A stretch of 64,000 bases of DNA from JAPSGB01 sp963775185 (GCA_963775185.1 CAVZIE010000033.1:372001-436000); one strand, 5' to 3'; positions 53,261 to 63,096 are shown, numbered from the stretch's first letter. Translations and numbers: made by a program. Notes: generated from the sequence alone by a model not told the origin.

Positions 53261-55993
53261 GTGGCCACGCAGCTATTTCCGCCCGGCGCCCCCGACGTGC
53301 TCTACGTCGTGGATCTCAGCGGCTATGTGTTCCGCGCATATCATGCGATTCGTCCGCTCACGAGCCCGTCCGGCGAGCCGACGCACGCCGTCTTCGGCAC
53401 GGTGACCATGCTCGAGCGCCTGGTGCGCGAGCGCCGCCCGGCCTTGCTCGCGGTCGCGATGGACTCGGGGCGCGACACGTTCCGTCGCGAGCTCTACCCC
53501 GAGTACAAGGCGCATCGCCCACCGACGCCCGAGGATCTGAAGCAGCAGATGGGCCGCGTCGCCGAGATCATCGACGCGTTCGCGATCCCGATCCTGCGCC
53601 AGGACGGCGTCGAGGCCGACGACTTGATCGCGTGCGCGGTCAAGCGCGCGCGGCGCGAGCAGCTCGAGGTCGTGATCGTCAGCGCGGACAAGGACCTGAT
53701 GCAGCTCGTCGGTCCCGACGTGGTGATGTGGGACACGATGCGCGACCGCGTCTTCGGCGTAGCGGAGGTCGAGGAGCGCTTCGGCGTGCGCGTCGATCAG
53801 ATCCGCGATCTGCTCTCGCTGGTCGGCGATCCTTCGGACAACGTCCCGGGCGTCCCCTCGGTGGGTCCAAAGACCGCCGCCGAGCTCTTGACCGAACACG
53901 GCACGCTCGAAGGCGTCTACGCGCATCTCGAGTCGATCAAGCGCAAGAAGCTCCGCGAGACGCTGGAGACGAACCGCGAGCAGGCGCAGCTAAGCCAGAA
54001 GCTCGTCACCCTGCTCGACGACTGCGCCATCGACTTCGACGTGCATGCGCTCCGCTACGGCGGTCGCGACGTGGCGCGGCTCAAGCGGATCTACACCGAG
54101 CTGGGCTTCCACCGGCTGATCGCGGCGCTCGACGCGGAGCCGGCGCCGCCGCCCGCCGGCGCCGCCGCCCCGGCGCCGCCGCCGGCCGAGGCGCCGGTCG
54201 AAGCGCGCTACGAGTGCGTGCTCTCCCGGGACGATCTCGCGCGCGTCGTGGGCGACGTCCGCGCCGCCGGCCGCGCCGCGATCGACACCGAGACCGCCTC
54301 CCTGGGAGCGGCGACCGCGGCGCTGGTGGGCGTGTCCGTCGCGTGGCAGCCGGGGCACGCGGTCTACATCCCGGTCGCGCACCGCTACATGGGCGCGCCG
54401 CCGCAGCTCGCTCTGGCGGACGTCGTCGAGCTGCTCGGACCGGTGCTCGCCGACCCGGCGGTGAAGAAGACCGGTCACAACATGAAGTACGACGAGTGCG
54501 TGCTGGTCCGGCACGGCATGCCGCTCGCCGGCATCGTGTTCGACTCGCGGCTCGCCGACTACCTGCTCGACCCCGAGCAGCGCCACGGCTTGAAGGAGCT
54601 CGCGGAGCGCGAGCTCGGCGTGATGATGACGCCGTACGAGCAGGTCACGCACAAGTCGCGCGGCCACCAGCTGGCTTTCGACGAGGTGCCGCTGGACGAA
54701 GCCGCGCCCTACGCCGCCGCGGACGCGGATCTCTCGCTCCGGCTCATGGACCGCCTCGCGCCGCGCATCGAGGAGGCCGGCCTGAACAAGCTGCTCGACG
54801 AGATCGAGGTGCCGCTCTCGAGCGTGCTCGCGGAGATGGAGCGCGTCGGCGTGCTGGTCGACTGCGACCGGCTCGCGACGCTGGGCAAGCAGGTCGACAA
54901 GGATCTCGCGCGCCTGGAGCAGGAGGCGCACCGCGTCGCGGGCCGCGCCTTCAACGTCAACTCGCCGCGTCAGCTCGAGACGCTCTTGTTCGACGAGGTC
55001 GGGCTCAAGCCGATCAAGCGCACGAAGACCTCGCGATCCACCGACGCCGACACGCTCGAAGCGCTCGCCGACGAGCACGAGCTGCCGCGCTTGATCCTCG
55101 AGATCCGCCAGCTGGCCAAGCTCAAGGGCACGTACATCGACGCGCTTCCACGGCTCGTGAACAAGCAGACCGGGCGCATCCACACCTCCTGGGAACAGTC
55201 CGTCGCAGCAACCGGCCGGCTCTCGTCGACCGACCCGAACCTGCAGAACATCCCCATCCGCAGCGAGCTCGGCCGCGCCATCCGCGGCGCCTTCACGGCG
55301 CCCGGCGGCACCGAGCTCGTCAGCGCGGACTACTCGCAGATCGAGCTGCGCGTGCTCGCACACCTGTCCGGCGATCCGGTGCTGGTCGACGCCTTCAAGA
55401 AAGGCGAGGACGTCCACACGCGCACCGCCATGGAGATCTTCGAGCTGTCCGCCGACAAGCTCACGCCCGAGCACCGGCGGCGCGCCAAGGCCGTGAACTT
55501 CGGCGTGATCTACGGCCAAGGCGACAGCGGCCTGGCCAAGAGCCTGGGCATCCCGCGCGTCGAGGCCTCGAGCTTCATCGCCGCGTACTTCCGGCGCTAC
55601 GAGGGCGTGCGGCGCTTCATGGACGAGACGCTGGACAACGCACGCATCGCCGAGTCCGTCCGCACCCTGCTCGGCCGGCGCCGGCTCGTGCCCGACATCA
55701 AGAACGGCAACCGCGCCCGGCGCCTGGCGGCGGAGCGCGTCGCCATGAACACGCCGATCCAGGGCACGGCCGCCGATCTGCTGAAGCTCGCCATGCTGGC
55801 CCTGGCCAAGCCCGTGACGCCGGGCGCGCGCATGGTGCTCACCGTGCACGACGAGCTGGTGTTCGAGGTGCCCGAGGCCGAGGTCCCGGCGGCGATCGAG
55901 CGCATCCGCCAGGAGATGGAGGGCGTCTACCCGCTGGACGTGCCCCTGGTCGTCGATATCGGGCATGGCCCCGACTGGAACGCGGCGCACTGA
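53261..55993 (+). CDS. polA: DNA polymerase I
   Basis: 910 residues from GTG 53261. The 5'-nuclease domain (about 1-300) shows YVVDLSGYVFRAYHA and DDLIACAVKRA. The 3'-5' exonuclease domain (about 305-505) appears active: AAIDTETASL (DxE), HNMKYDE and YAAADADLSL. The polymerase domain has motif A SADYSQIELRVLAHLSGD, motif B RRRAKAVNFGVIYGQG and motif C VLTVHDELVFEVPE. It does Okazaki fragment processing and repair synthesis. The coding region is intact and full length. Confidence 0.97.
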   Translation: MATQLFPPGAPDVLYVVDLSGYVFRAYHAIRPLTSPSGEPTHAVFGTVTMLERLVRERRPALLAVAMDSGRDTFRRELYPEYKAHRPPTPEDLKQQMGRVAEIIDAFAIPILRQDGVEADDLIACAVKRARREQLEVVIVSADKDLMQLVGPDVVMWDTMRDRVFGVAEVEERFGVRVDQIRDLLSLVGDPSDNVPGVPSVGPKTAAELLTEHGTLEGVYAHLESIKRKKLRETLETNREQAQLSQKLVTLLDDCAIDFDVHALRYGGRDVARLKRIYTELGFHRLIAALDAEPAPPPAGAAAPAPPPAEAPVEARYECVLSRDDLARVVGDVRAAGRAAIDTETASLGAATAALVGVSVAWQPGHAVYIPVAHRYMGAPPQLALADVVELLGPVLADPAVKKTGHNMKYDECVLVRHGMPLAGIVFDSRLADYLLDPEQRHGLKELAERELGVMMTPYEQVTHKSRGHQLAFDEVPLDEAAPYAAADADLSLRLMDRLAPRIEEAGLNKLLDEIEVPLSSVLAEMERVGVLVDCDRLATLGKQVDKDLARLEQEAHRVAGRAFNVNSPRQLETLLFDEVGLKPIKRTKTSRSTDADTLEALADEHELPRLILEIRQLAKLKGTYIDALPRLVNKQTGRIHTSWEQSVAATGRLSSTDPNLQNIPIRSELGRAIRGAFTAPGGTELVSADYSQIELRVLAHLSGDPVLVDAFKKGEDVHTRTAMEIFELSADKLTPEHRRRAKAVNFGVIYGQGDSGLAKSLGIPRVEASSFIAAYFRRYEGVRRFMDETLDNARIAESVRTLLGRRRLVPDIKNGNRARRLAAERVAMNTPIQGTAADLLKLAMLALAKPVTPGARMVLTVHDELVFEVPEAEVPAAIERIRQEMEGVYPLDVPLVVDIGHGPDWNAAH

Positions 55994-56064
55994 TATCCCG
56001 CAGGATCAGCCGCGCCGCACTGGACATCATGCGCCCGGTTCTCTAGCTTTCCGCCTCCGTGCCG

Positions 56065-56778
56065 ATGAGCGACACCCCCCGCATCTCCATCGTGATCCCC
56101 GTCTACAACGAGGAGCCGATCCTGCACGCGGCGATCGTCGATCTGCGCGAGCGTCTCGAGCCGCTCGACTGGAACTACGAGATCATCATCGCCGAGAACG
56201 GCTCGCGCGATCGCACGATCGAGATCGCGAAGGAGCTGTCGGACAAGTACCCGCACATCCGCACCATCTCCGCCGGCGAGCCGAACTACGGCAAGGCGCT
56301 CCGCGAGGGCATCCTCCAGGCGCACGGCGAAATCGTAATCTGCGACGAGATCGATCTGTGCGACGCGGATTTCCACAAGCGCGCCGTCGATCTGCTCGAC
56401 GCCGGCGGCGTCGACATGGTCATCGGCTCCAAGCTCATCGGTGGCGCCGAGGACGACCGCCCGTGGATCCGCCACGCCGCCAGCATCTTCTACACCAGCC
56501 TGCTGCGCGGCCTGCTCGGCTTCCGCGGCACCGACACCCACGGCCTGAAGGCGTTCCGCGCCACGCGCGTCACGCCGATCGTGCGCGCGTGCCACGTGGA
56601 CAAGGACGTGTTCGCGAGCGAACTGGTGATCCGCGCCTATCGCGCGAACCTGGCGATCCGCGAGATCCCCGTGCACGTGATCGAGAAGCGCCCGCCCTCG
56701 ATCAACTTGTTCAAGCGCGTGCCCAACGTGCTCAAGAGCGTCGCGAAGCTGACCTGGGCGATCCGCGTCAAGGGCTGA
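56065..56778 (+). CDS. glycosyltransferase family 2 (DPM1-like)
   Basis: 237 residues. GT-A fold: ISIVIPVYNEEPILHAA near the start, YEIIIAENGSRDRTIEIA, GEIVICDEIDLCDADF (acidic DxD region with Glu/Asp) and LIGGAEDDRPWIRH, then GFRGTDTHGLKAFRAT. No TM helix, so a soluble cytoplasmic enzyme, similar to dolichol-phosphate-mannose-synthase-like transferases that act on polyprenyl phosphates. ATG 56065 (MSDTPRISI); GTG 56059 is two codons upstream. It follows polA by 71 bases, and its 3' flank holds an inverted pair of dispersed repeats. Confidence 0.9.
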   Translation: MSDTPRISIVIPVYNEEPILHAAIVDLRERLEPLDWNYEIIIAENGSRDRTIEIAKELSDKYPHIRTISAGEPNYGKALREGILQAHGEIVICDEIDLCDADFHKRAVDLLDAGGVDMVIGSKLIGGAEDDRPWIRHAASIFYTSLLRGLLGFRGTDTHGLKAFRATRVTPIVRACHVDKDVFASELVIRAYRANLAIREIPVHVIEKRPPSINLFKRVPNVLKSVAKLTWAIRVKG

Positions 56779-56791
56779 TCTCCTGCCTGGG

Positions 56792-56815
56792 TGTCGGTGC
56801 GGCGCGGAACCGCGC
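56792..56815 (+). repeat. dispersed GCCGGTCCGGCGCGG element, copy 11
   Basis: TGTCGGTGCGGCGCGGAACC lies 14 bases after the glycosyltransferase stop, sense orientation; it faces the copy at 56836-56859 in inverted arrangement. Confidence 0.72.
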
Positions 56816-56835
56816 GCCGCGCCGCGCGTCACCCG

Positions 56836-56859
56836 GGATACCGCGCCGGACCGGCAAGC
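56836..56859 (-). repeat. dispersed GCCGGTCCGGCGCGG element, copy 12
   Basis: On the minus strand CTTGCCGGTCCGGCGCGGTA starts about 22 bases after the HAD phosphatase stop, sense orientation. Confidence 0.78.
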
Positions 56860-56881
56860 CTGCCCGGAACGAAGCGTGGCG

Positions 56882-57538
56882 CTACCAGCGCTCGACGCGC
56901 CAACCCCGACGCTTCGCGATGCGACGCAGGCGCCGGTCGGGATTGACGGCGACCGGCGTCCTGACGAGCTCGAGCAGCGGGAGATCCGTGATGCTGTCGC
57001 TGTAGAACGTCGCGTCTTCGAGGGCGAAGCCGCGCTCGGCGGCGAAGCGACGCGCGCGCTCGATCTTGCCGTGCCCGAAGCAGAGCGGCGGGCGCGCCTT
57101 GCCGGTGAAGCGACCGCTGTCGTCGACCTCGAGCTCGGTGCACACGACGTGCTCGATGCCGAGCTCGAGCGCGAGCGGACGCGCGGCGTAGGGCGTCGCG
57201 CCGGTGACGATGGCCAGGAGCTCGCCGGCCTCGGCGTGACGGCGCACGGCGGCGCGGCCGCCCTCGCACACCTCCGGCAGGACGTACTTCGGGAACCACT
57301 CCTCGGAGCAGGTGCGGATCATCCACGACTCCTCGCGACCGCGGAACGCCTGGAGCGCCTCGGTCGCCACGCGCTCGACGTCGATGACGCCGGCGGTGTA
57401 GCGGAGCAGCCACCACGCGACCTGGAGCGTGTCGCGCCACGACGCATCGCCGGTGTCGCGGCGGTAGCGCGTGTAGAGGGTCGCCGTGTCGGTGCGGACC
57501 AACGTGCGATCCATGTCGAACAAGGCGGCGCGGGGCAT
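56882..57538 (-). CDS. HAD-IB family phosphatase (SerB-like)
   Basis: 218 residues. Motif I AALFDMDRTLVRTDT with the Asp nucleophile (D8) and the acid/base at D10, motif II IVTGATPYA, and motif III/IV in FGHGKIERARRFAAERG and ATFYSDSITDLPLL. The helical cap (about 20-85) fits the HAD-IB/PSP-like subfamily, which hydrolyses small phosphate esters such as phosphoserine or lysophosphatidate. ATG 57538 begins the canonical strand. The hrpB start lies 23 bases away in the opposite direction. Confidence 0.92.
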   Translation of the reverse strand: MPRAALFDMDRTLVRTDTATLYTRYRRDTGDASWRDTLQVAWWLLRYTAGVIDVERVATEALQAFRGREESWMIRTCSEEWFPKYVLPEVCEGGRAAVRRHAEAGELLAIVTGATPYAARPLALELGIEHVVCTELEVDDSGRFTGKARPPLCFGHGKIERARRFAAERGFALEDATFYSDSITDLPLLELVRTPVAVNPDRRLRRIAKRRGWRVERW

Positions 57539-57561
57539 GAACGGCGAGTAACGTAGCGCAA

Positions 57562-60114
57562 GTGCCGGACAAGCTCCCGATCGATCCGCTCCTGCCGCGC
57601 CTGGTCGCGGAGCTCGACCGCGCGCGCTCGCTGGTGCTGGAGGCGCCGCCCGGCGCCGGCAAGACGACCCGCGTCCCGGTGGCGATGCTCGACGCGCAGC
57701 TCGGCGGCGGCGAGGTGCTGGTCAGCGAGCCGCGACGTCTGGCGGCACGCCTGGCGGCGCGGCGCGTGGCGTCCGAGCGCGGTGAGCGGCCGGGCCAGAG
57801 CATCGGCTACACGGTTCGTTTCGAGGACGTGTCGAGCGCCGCGACGCGCGTGCGCTATGTCACCGAGGGCGTGTTGGTGCGACGCCTGCTCGCCGATCCG
57901 GGACTGCGCGGCGTGTCGGCGGTGGTCCTCGACGAGTTCCACGAACGGCACCTGGACACGGACCTGGCGCTCGCGCTGGTGCGGCGCGCGCAGCTCGGGC
58001 CGCGGCGCGATCTGGCGCTCGTGGTCATGAGCGCGACGCTCGAGGCCGCGCCGGTCGCGCGCTTCCTCGACGACTGCCCGTTGATCACCAGCGAAGGACG
58101 GATGTTCCCCGTCGCGATCGAGTATCTGGATCGCCCGGACGATCGCCACCTCGACAAGCAGATCGCCAGCGCGGTCCGGCGCCTGGTCCGCGAGGACGCC
58201 CAGGGCGACGTGCTGGTGTTCCTGCCGGGCGCGGGCGAGATCCGCCGCGCGATGGACGCGCTCGAGCCACTGGCGCGCGAGGCGGATCTGCTGGTCCTGC
58301 CGCTGCACGGCGATCTGCCCATCGAGCAGCAGGCGCGCGCCGTCGAGCGCGCGGATCGGCGCAAGATCGTCCTCGCGACCAACGTTGCGGAGTCGAGCGT
58401 GACGATCGACGGCGTGACGGCGGTCGTGGACTCGGGGCTCGCGCGCGTCGCGACGCATTCGCCGTGGAGCGGGCTCTCGCGGCTGGCGACGTTGCCCGTG
58501 AGCCGCGCGTCGGCGGCGCAGCGCGCCGGCCGCGCCGGGCGCACGCGCCCGGGCCGTGTGCTTCGCCTGTACACCAAAGGCGATCACGACGCGCGACCGG
58601 CCCACGATCTGCCCGAGGTGGGCCGCGCCGATCTGTCGGAGGCCGTGCTCGTGTTGCGCGGCGCCGGCATCGAGCAAGGCGACGATCTCGCGTGGCTCGA
58701 TCCGCCGCCGGAGCCCGCACTCGCCGCGGCCAGCGCGTTGCTCCGCCGGCTCGACGCGGTCGACGCCGGCGGACGCATCACGCCGACGGGCCGGCGCATG
58801 CTCCAGTTCCCGCTGCACCCGCGCCTCGCGCGCGTGGTCGTCGAGGGCGAGCAGAATGGCGTCGCCGGCGAAGCCGCGCTCGCCGCCGCGCTGCTGGCCG
58901 AACGCGACATCCGCCGCTCGGCGCGCACGCGCTTCGGTGATCGCAAGCTGGACGCCCACGCGCGCAGCGGTCCGTCGGACGTGCTCGAGCTCGCCGAGCG
59001 CTTCGTCGAAGCCGCCGAGGCGCGCTTCGACGCCCAAGCGCTCCGGCGCATGGATCTCGACGTCGGCGCGGTACGCGCGGTCGACCGCGCGAGCCGCCAG
59101 ATCGAGCGCATCGCAACGGACAAGGGCGAACGCCCCGGCGATCTCGACGGCGTGGACGACGCGGTGCGCATCGCCGTGCTCGCGGGCTTCGTCGACCGCG
59201 TGGCACGCCGTCGCAAGCCCGGCTCGCGCGCACTCGTGCTCGCGAACGGGCGCACCGCGGAGCTCGCGGAGACCAGCGTGGTCCACGACGCGCCGTTCCT
59301 GCTGGCGCTCGACGCCGACGAGCAAAGGGGCCGCACCGTCGTCTTCGTGGCCAGCGCCATCGACGTCCAGTGGCTGCTCGATCTCCACCCCGACGCCCTC
59401 GATCTGTCGGACGCGCTGGAGTGGAACGCGGCGAGCGGACGCGTCGAGCTCGCGAGCCGCATCGCCATCGGCTCGGTCGTGCTCGAGGAGAGCTCGATCG
59501 CGGCGCCGCCATCCGACGAGGCGTCGCGGCTGCTCGAGCGCGCGGCCCTCGCCAAGGGCGCCGCGACGTTCGGCGCGAGTGACGCCCTCGATCGCCTCGC
59601 CGCGCGCATCGCGCTGTTGCGCGCTCACATGCCCGAGCTCGAGCTGCCCGATCCCGGCGCCGACGCTTTCGAGCGCGCCCTCGGCGCGGCGTGCCAGGGC
59701 CGCACGCGGCTCGCCGAGCTCGACGGCGTCGACCTCGCCGGCGAGCTCGCCCGCGATCTGCCGCCGCACGCCGCCCGCGCCCTGGCGGAGCAGGCGCCGG
59801 AACGCGTCGTGCTGCCCGGCGGACGCGCCACGCCGATCCACTACGAGCGCGGCAAGCCGCCGTGGATCGCCTCGCGCCTGCAAGACTTCTTCGGCATGGC
59901 GGACACGCCGCGCGTGTGCGCCGGGCGCGTACCACTGGTGGTGCACTTGCTCGCGCCGAACCAGCGCGCCGTCCAGGTCACGAGCGATCTCGCCGGTTTC
60001 TGGGAGCGCCACTATCCGTCTATCCGCCGCGAGCTGATGCGCCGCTACCCGCGCCACGCCTGGCCCGAGGACGGCCGCCACGCGACGCCCCCCGCCCCGC
60101 GCGGCCGCCGCTGA
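57562..60114 (+). CDS. hrpB: ATP-dependent helicase HrpB (DEAH-box family)
   Basis: 850 residues from GTG 57562, the usual length for HrpB. Motif I VLEAPPGAGKTTRVP, motif II DEFHERHLD (DEFH), motif III VVMSATLEA, and motif VI RAGRAGRTRPGRVLRLY. A helicase-associated region and the HrpB-specific C-terminal domain follow (GKPPWIASRLQDFFGMADTP). The product is related to DEAH RNA helicases, but its cellular substrate is not well defined. The divergent promoter is shared with the HAD phosphatase gene within 23 bases. Downstream is a repeat-rich spacer. Confidence 0.96.
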   Translation: MPDKLPIDPLLPRLVAELDRARSLVLEAPPGAGKTTRVPVAMLDAQLGGGEVLVSEPRRLAARLAARRVASERGERPGQSIGYTVRFEDVSSAATRVRYVTEGVLVRRLLADPGLRGVSAVVLDEFHERHLDTDLALALVRRAQLGPRRDLALVVMSATLEAAPVARFLDDCPLITSEGRMFPVAIEYLDRPDDRHLDKQIASAVRRLVREDAQGDVLVFLPGAGEIRRAMDALEPLAREADLLVLPLHGDLPIEQQARAVERADRRKIVLATNVAESSVTIDGVTAVVDSGLARVATHSPWSGLSRLATLPVSRASAAQRAGRAGRTRPGRVLRLYTKGDHDARPAHDLPEVGRADLSEAVLVLRGAGIEQGDDLAWLDPPPEPALAAASALLRRLDAVDAGGRITPTGRRMLQFPLHPRLARVVVEGEQNGVAGEAALAAALLAERDIRRSARTRFGDRKLDAHARSGPSDVLELAERFVEAAEARFDAQALRRMDLDVGAVRAVDRASRQIERIATDKGERPGDLDGVDDAVRIAVLAGFVDRVARRRKPGSRALVLANGRTAELAETSVVHDAPFLLALDADEQRGRTVVFVASAIDVQWLLDLHPDALDLSDALEWNAASGRVELASRIAIGSVVLEESSIAAPPSDEASRLLERAALAKGAATFGASDALDRLAARIALLRAHMPELELPDPGADAFERALGAACQGRTRLAELDGVDLAGELARDLPPHAARALAEQAPERVVLPGGRATPIHYERGKPPWIASRLQDFFGMADTPRVCAGRVPLVVHLLAPNQRAVQVTSDLAGFWERHYPSIRRELMRRYPRHAWPEDGRHATPPAPRGRR

Positions 60115-60130
60115 CCAGCGCCGTTGGATG

Positions 60131-60155
60131 GGGATGCCGGTCCGGCGCGGAACCA
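60131..60155 (+). repeat. dispersed GCCGGTCCGGCGCGG element, copy 13
   Basis: GATGCCGGTCCGGCGCGGAACC lies about 20 bases after the hrpB stop, sense orientation. Confidence 0.78.
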
Positions 60156-60305
60156 CGCGGCGCGCGACGTACCACGCCACGTGACTCGCCGCACTTGCAC
60201 GCGACGCCGCGCGCCGAGCGCGCCACGACGAGACATTTCCACCCCACATAATCGAGTATGCCCCCCTCGAAGGTCTCCCGCGACGAACCGGCGCGCGTCC
60301 CACGC

Positions 60306-60336
60306 GGTTCCGCGCCGGCCCGACAAGCCCGGAACG
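60306..60336 (-). repeat. dispersed element, extended variant, copy 14
   Basis: On the minus strand it has GTCGGGCCGGCGCGGAACC at one end and GTTCCGGGCT at the other. It is sense for mutS and nearly identical to 60418-60448. Confidence 0.65.
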
Positions 60337-60379
60337 CCGACCACGCGACAGCGACGCGCCGACCACGCGACAGCGACGC
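60336..60379 (+). repeat. 22-bp perfect tandem duplication
   Basis: The 22-base unit starting GCCGACCACGCGACAGCGAC is present at 60336-60357 and again at 60358-60379. Confidence 0.85.
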
Positions 60380-60417
60380 GCCGAGCGCGGCGGACGAGCA
60401 CGGAACGAAGACCACGC

Positions 60418-60448
60418 GGTTCCGCGCCGACCCGACGAGCCTGGAACG
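60418..60448 (-). repeat. dispersed element, extended variant, copy 15
   Basis: The minus strand has GTCGGGTCGGCGCGGAACC. It begins about 36 bases after the mutS stop, in sense orientation, and matches 60306-60336 at 27 of 31 positions or better. Confidence 0.65.
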
Positions 60449-60483
60449 ACAACCACGCGCGGAGCGCGGCGTGCGAGGGGCGA

Positions 60484-63096
60484 TCAGAGGCGCGCCTTGA
60501 GCTTCGCGAGCAGCTGCAGGGCCTCGAGAGGCGTCAGGCGATCGACGTCGAGGACGCGCAGGGTCTCCAGGATTTCTTGTTGGCTGGGCGTCGCGGCCGG
60601 CGTCGCGAACAGGTCGAGCTGCGCGGTGCCGGCGGCGCGGCGCCCGCCTGGGTGGGCCTTGGGCGCCGGCTCGCCGCTGTGGCGCTCCCCGCCTTCGAGC
60701 GTCGCGAGCACGGCCCGCGCACGCGCGAGCACGCTCTCCGGAAGGCCGGCGAGGCGGGCGACCGCGACGCCGTAGCTCTTGCTCGTCGCGCCGGGCACGA
60801 GCCGGTGGAGGAACACGACGTCGTCGTCGAGCTCGCGCGCGCTCACGCTCCAGTTCGCGGCGTGGTCGCTGGCATCGGCGAGCTCGACCAGCTCGTGATA
60901 GTGCGTCGCGAACAGCGCACGGCAGCCGATCGCCTCGTCGAGGTGCTCGGCGACGGCCCACGCGATCGCCAGCCCGTCGAAGGTGCTGGTGCCGCGCCCG
61001 ATCTCGTCGAGGATGACGAGCGAGCGCTTGGTCGCCGAGCGCAGGATCGCGGCGGTCTCGCGCATCTCGACCATGAACGTGCTCTCGCCGCGCGCCAGGT
61101 TGTCGCTCGCGCCGACGCGCGAGAGCACGCGATCCACGATGCCGACGCGCGCGGCGCGCGCCGGCACGTAGCTGCCCATCTGCGCCAGGATCACGGTCAG
61201 CGCGGTCTGGCGCAGGAGCGTGCTCTTGCCGGCCATGTTCGGACCGGTGACGAGCCACAGCCGCTCGCCGGAGATGTCCAGCGAGACGTCGTTCGGCACG
61301 AAGCGCCCGGCGGCGGCGAGCCGCTCCACCACCGGATGACGTCCGTCCTCGATGGCGAGCACGTCCCCGGCGTCAATCTCCGGGCGGCAGTAGTCGTAGC
61401 GGTGCGCCACGTCGGCGAGCGCGTGAGCCACGTCCCAGCGCGCGACGCGCGCGGACAGCGCGCGCACCCGCTCGGCGGCGGTGCCGGCGCGCGCCACCAA
61501 CTCGCCAAGCAGCTCGAGCTCGCGCTCGCGCCGGCGATCCTCGGCGTGGGTGATGCGGTCGGCCAGATCGTCGAGCTCGGGGATCGTGAAGCGCTCGCCC
61601 GTCGCGACCGTCTGCTTGCGGCGCCAGGCTGCGGGCGCGCGCCCGGCCTGGGAGCGACTGACCTCGATGTACCAGCCGAAGACGCGCGTGTAGCGCACCT
61701 TCAGGTTCGTGATGCCCGTCTGTTCGCGCAGCCGCGCCTCGAGCGCGACCATGTGCTCGGTGCCGCTCCGGCACAGCTCGTCCTGCTCGTCGAGCGCGGC
61801 GTCGTAGCCCGGCTGGAACACCGCGCCGTCCTTCGGCTGCGACGGCGGCCGCTCGACCAGCGCGCGGCCGAGCTCGTCGGCGAGCTCCACGACGGTGTCC
61901 ACCGCGCCGCCGGACAAGCCGAGCGTCTCCCGCGACGGACCGTCATCCAGCCCCTCGAGCAATTCGACGGCCGCGCGCGCGGCGACCAGCCCGTCGCGCA
62001 ACGCGCCGAGATCGCGCGGCGTCGCCTGACCGAAGGCGGCGCGCGTCGCGAGCCGCTCGAGATCGCCGACGGCCGCGAGCGCGCCGGCGAGCTCCTGGCG
62101 CAGGCGCGGATTGACGACGAACAGCTCGACCACGTCGAGGCGTCGCCGGATGCGCTCCACGTCGCCGAGCGGCGCGAGCAGGCGACGACGGAGCAGGCGC
62201 GCGCCGGCGGGCGTGCGCGTGCGATCGATCACGCCGAGCAGCGTCGTCTCGCGCGCGCCACTCATCGACGTGCATAGCTCCAGGTGGCTCTGCGCGACCT
62301 GATCGATGACGAGCCCGTCCGCGGGATCCCACAGCCCGATGTAGCGCACCGGCAGATCGACGCCGGGATTGCACTCGCGGGCGAAGCGCAACGCGCGCGC
62401 TACGGCCATCCGTGCCGCGGCGGCGATGCGCTCCGCGTCGCGCGACAGCGCGCCCAGCGCCTGCGCGGCGCCGGCGTCGTCGATCGGCCGATCCTCGCGC
62501 AGCGCGGCGCCGGGCAGAGCGGCCTTCACCGCGTCGAGCACGCTCGAAGCGTCCTCCGCCGTCGCTCCGCCGACCAGTACCTCGCGCGGAACGGCGCGCG
62601 CGAGCTCCGCCAGGAGCGCGGCGGGGTCGGCCGTCTCCGCGCTGCGGAGCTCGCCGGTGGAGACGTCGAGCAGCGCGATGCCGATGCGCGATCGGGCCAC
62701 GTCGAGCGCGCATAGCCAATTGTTCGTCGAGCCGTCGAGCTGATCGCGATCGATGACCGTGCCGGGCGTGATCACGCGCACCACCTGCCGCGGCACGATG
62801 CCCTTGACCTTCGACGGGTCGGCCATCTGCTCGCAGATCGCCACCTTGTGTCCGAGCTCGAGCAACCTGGCGATGTAGCCGTGCGCCGCGTGATGCGGCA
62901 CGCCGGCCATCGGGATCTCGTCGGGCTTGCCCTTGTTGCGGCTGGTGAGCGCGAGGTCGAGCAGCGGCGCGACGCGCACCGCGTCGTCCTCGAACATCTC
63001 GTAGAAGTCGCCCATCCTGAAGAACAGGACGGCGTCCGGGTACGCGCGCTTCGCCTCGGCGAACTGCTGCATCACCGGCGTCTTGCGACCAGCCAT
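60484..63096 (-). CDS. mutS: DNA mismatch repair protein MutS
   Basis: 870 residues from ATG 63096. Mismatch-recognition motif LFFRMGDFYEMF (Phe-x-Glu) near residue 30, connector and lever regions, then the ATPase: Walker A TGPNMAGKSTLLRQ, the ESTFMVEM signature loop, Walker B LVILDEIGRGTSTFDG and FATHYHELVEL. The C-terminal helix-turn-helix region ends LTPLEALQLLAKLKARL. It binds mismatches and recruits MutL. No mutL or recombination gene is adjacent. The start agrees with the conserved TPVMQQFAEAK beginning. Intact. Confidence 0.97.
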   Translation of the reverse strand: MAGRKTPVMQQFAEAKRAYPDAVLFFRMGDFYEMFEDDAVRVAPLLDLALTSRNKGKPDEIPMAGVPHHAAHGYIARLLELGHKVAICEQMADPSKVKGIVPRQVVRVITPGTVIDRDQLDGSTNNWLCALDVARSRIGIALLDVSTGELRSAETADPAALLAELARAVPREVLVGGATAEDASSVLDAVKAALPGAALREDRPIDDAGAAQALGALSRDAERIAAAARMAVARALRFARECNPGVDLPVRYIGLWDPADGLVIDQVAQSHLELCTSMSGARETTLLGVIDRTRTPAGARLLRRRLLAPLGDVERIRRRLDVVELFVVNPRLRQELAGALAAVGDLERLATRAAFGQATPRDLGALRDGLVAARAAVELLEGLDDGPSRETLGLSGGAVDTVVELADELGRALVERPPSQPKDGAVFQPGYDAALDEQDELCRSGTEHMVALEARLREQTGITNLKVRYTRVFGWYIEVSRSQAGRAPAAWRRKQTVATGERFTIPELDDLADRITHAEDRRRERELELLGELVARAGTAAERVRALSARVARWDVAHALADVAHRYDYCRPEIDAGDVLAIEDGRHPVVERLAAAGRFVPNDVSLDISGERLWLVTGPNMAGKSTLLRQTALTVILAQMGSYVPARAARVGIVDRVLSRVGASDNLARGESTFMVEMRETAAILRSATKRSLVILDEIGRGTSTFDGLAIAWAVAEHLDEAIGCRALFATHYHELVELADASDHAANWSVSARELDDDVVFLHRLVPGATSKSYGVAVARLAGLPESVLARARAVLATLEGGERHSGEPAPKAHPGGRRAAGTAQLDLFATPAATPSQQEILETLRVLDVDRLTPLEALQLLAKLKARL

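Larger units (their letters stand above)
60115..60483. other. gene-free spacer between hrpB and mutS filled with repeats
   Basis: 369 bases without a credible gene. It holds three copies of the dispersed element, two 31-bp repeats with the GGTTCC...GGAACG pattern (60306-60336 and 60418-60448), and a 22-bp tandem duplication. ORFs here have no family similarity and consist of Arg/Ala-rich shadow sequence. Confidence 0.78.

Noticed and set aside
60045..60452. Minus-strand reading frame across the hrpB-mutS spacer
   Set aside because: Arg/Ala-rich composition with no motif, and it covers repeat elements and the end of hrpB.
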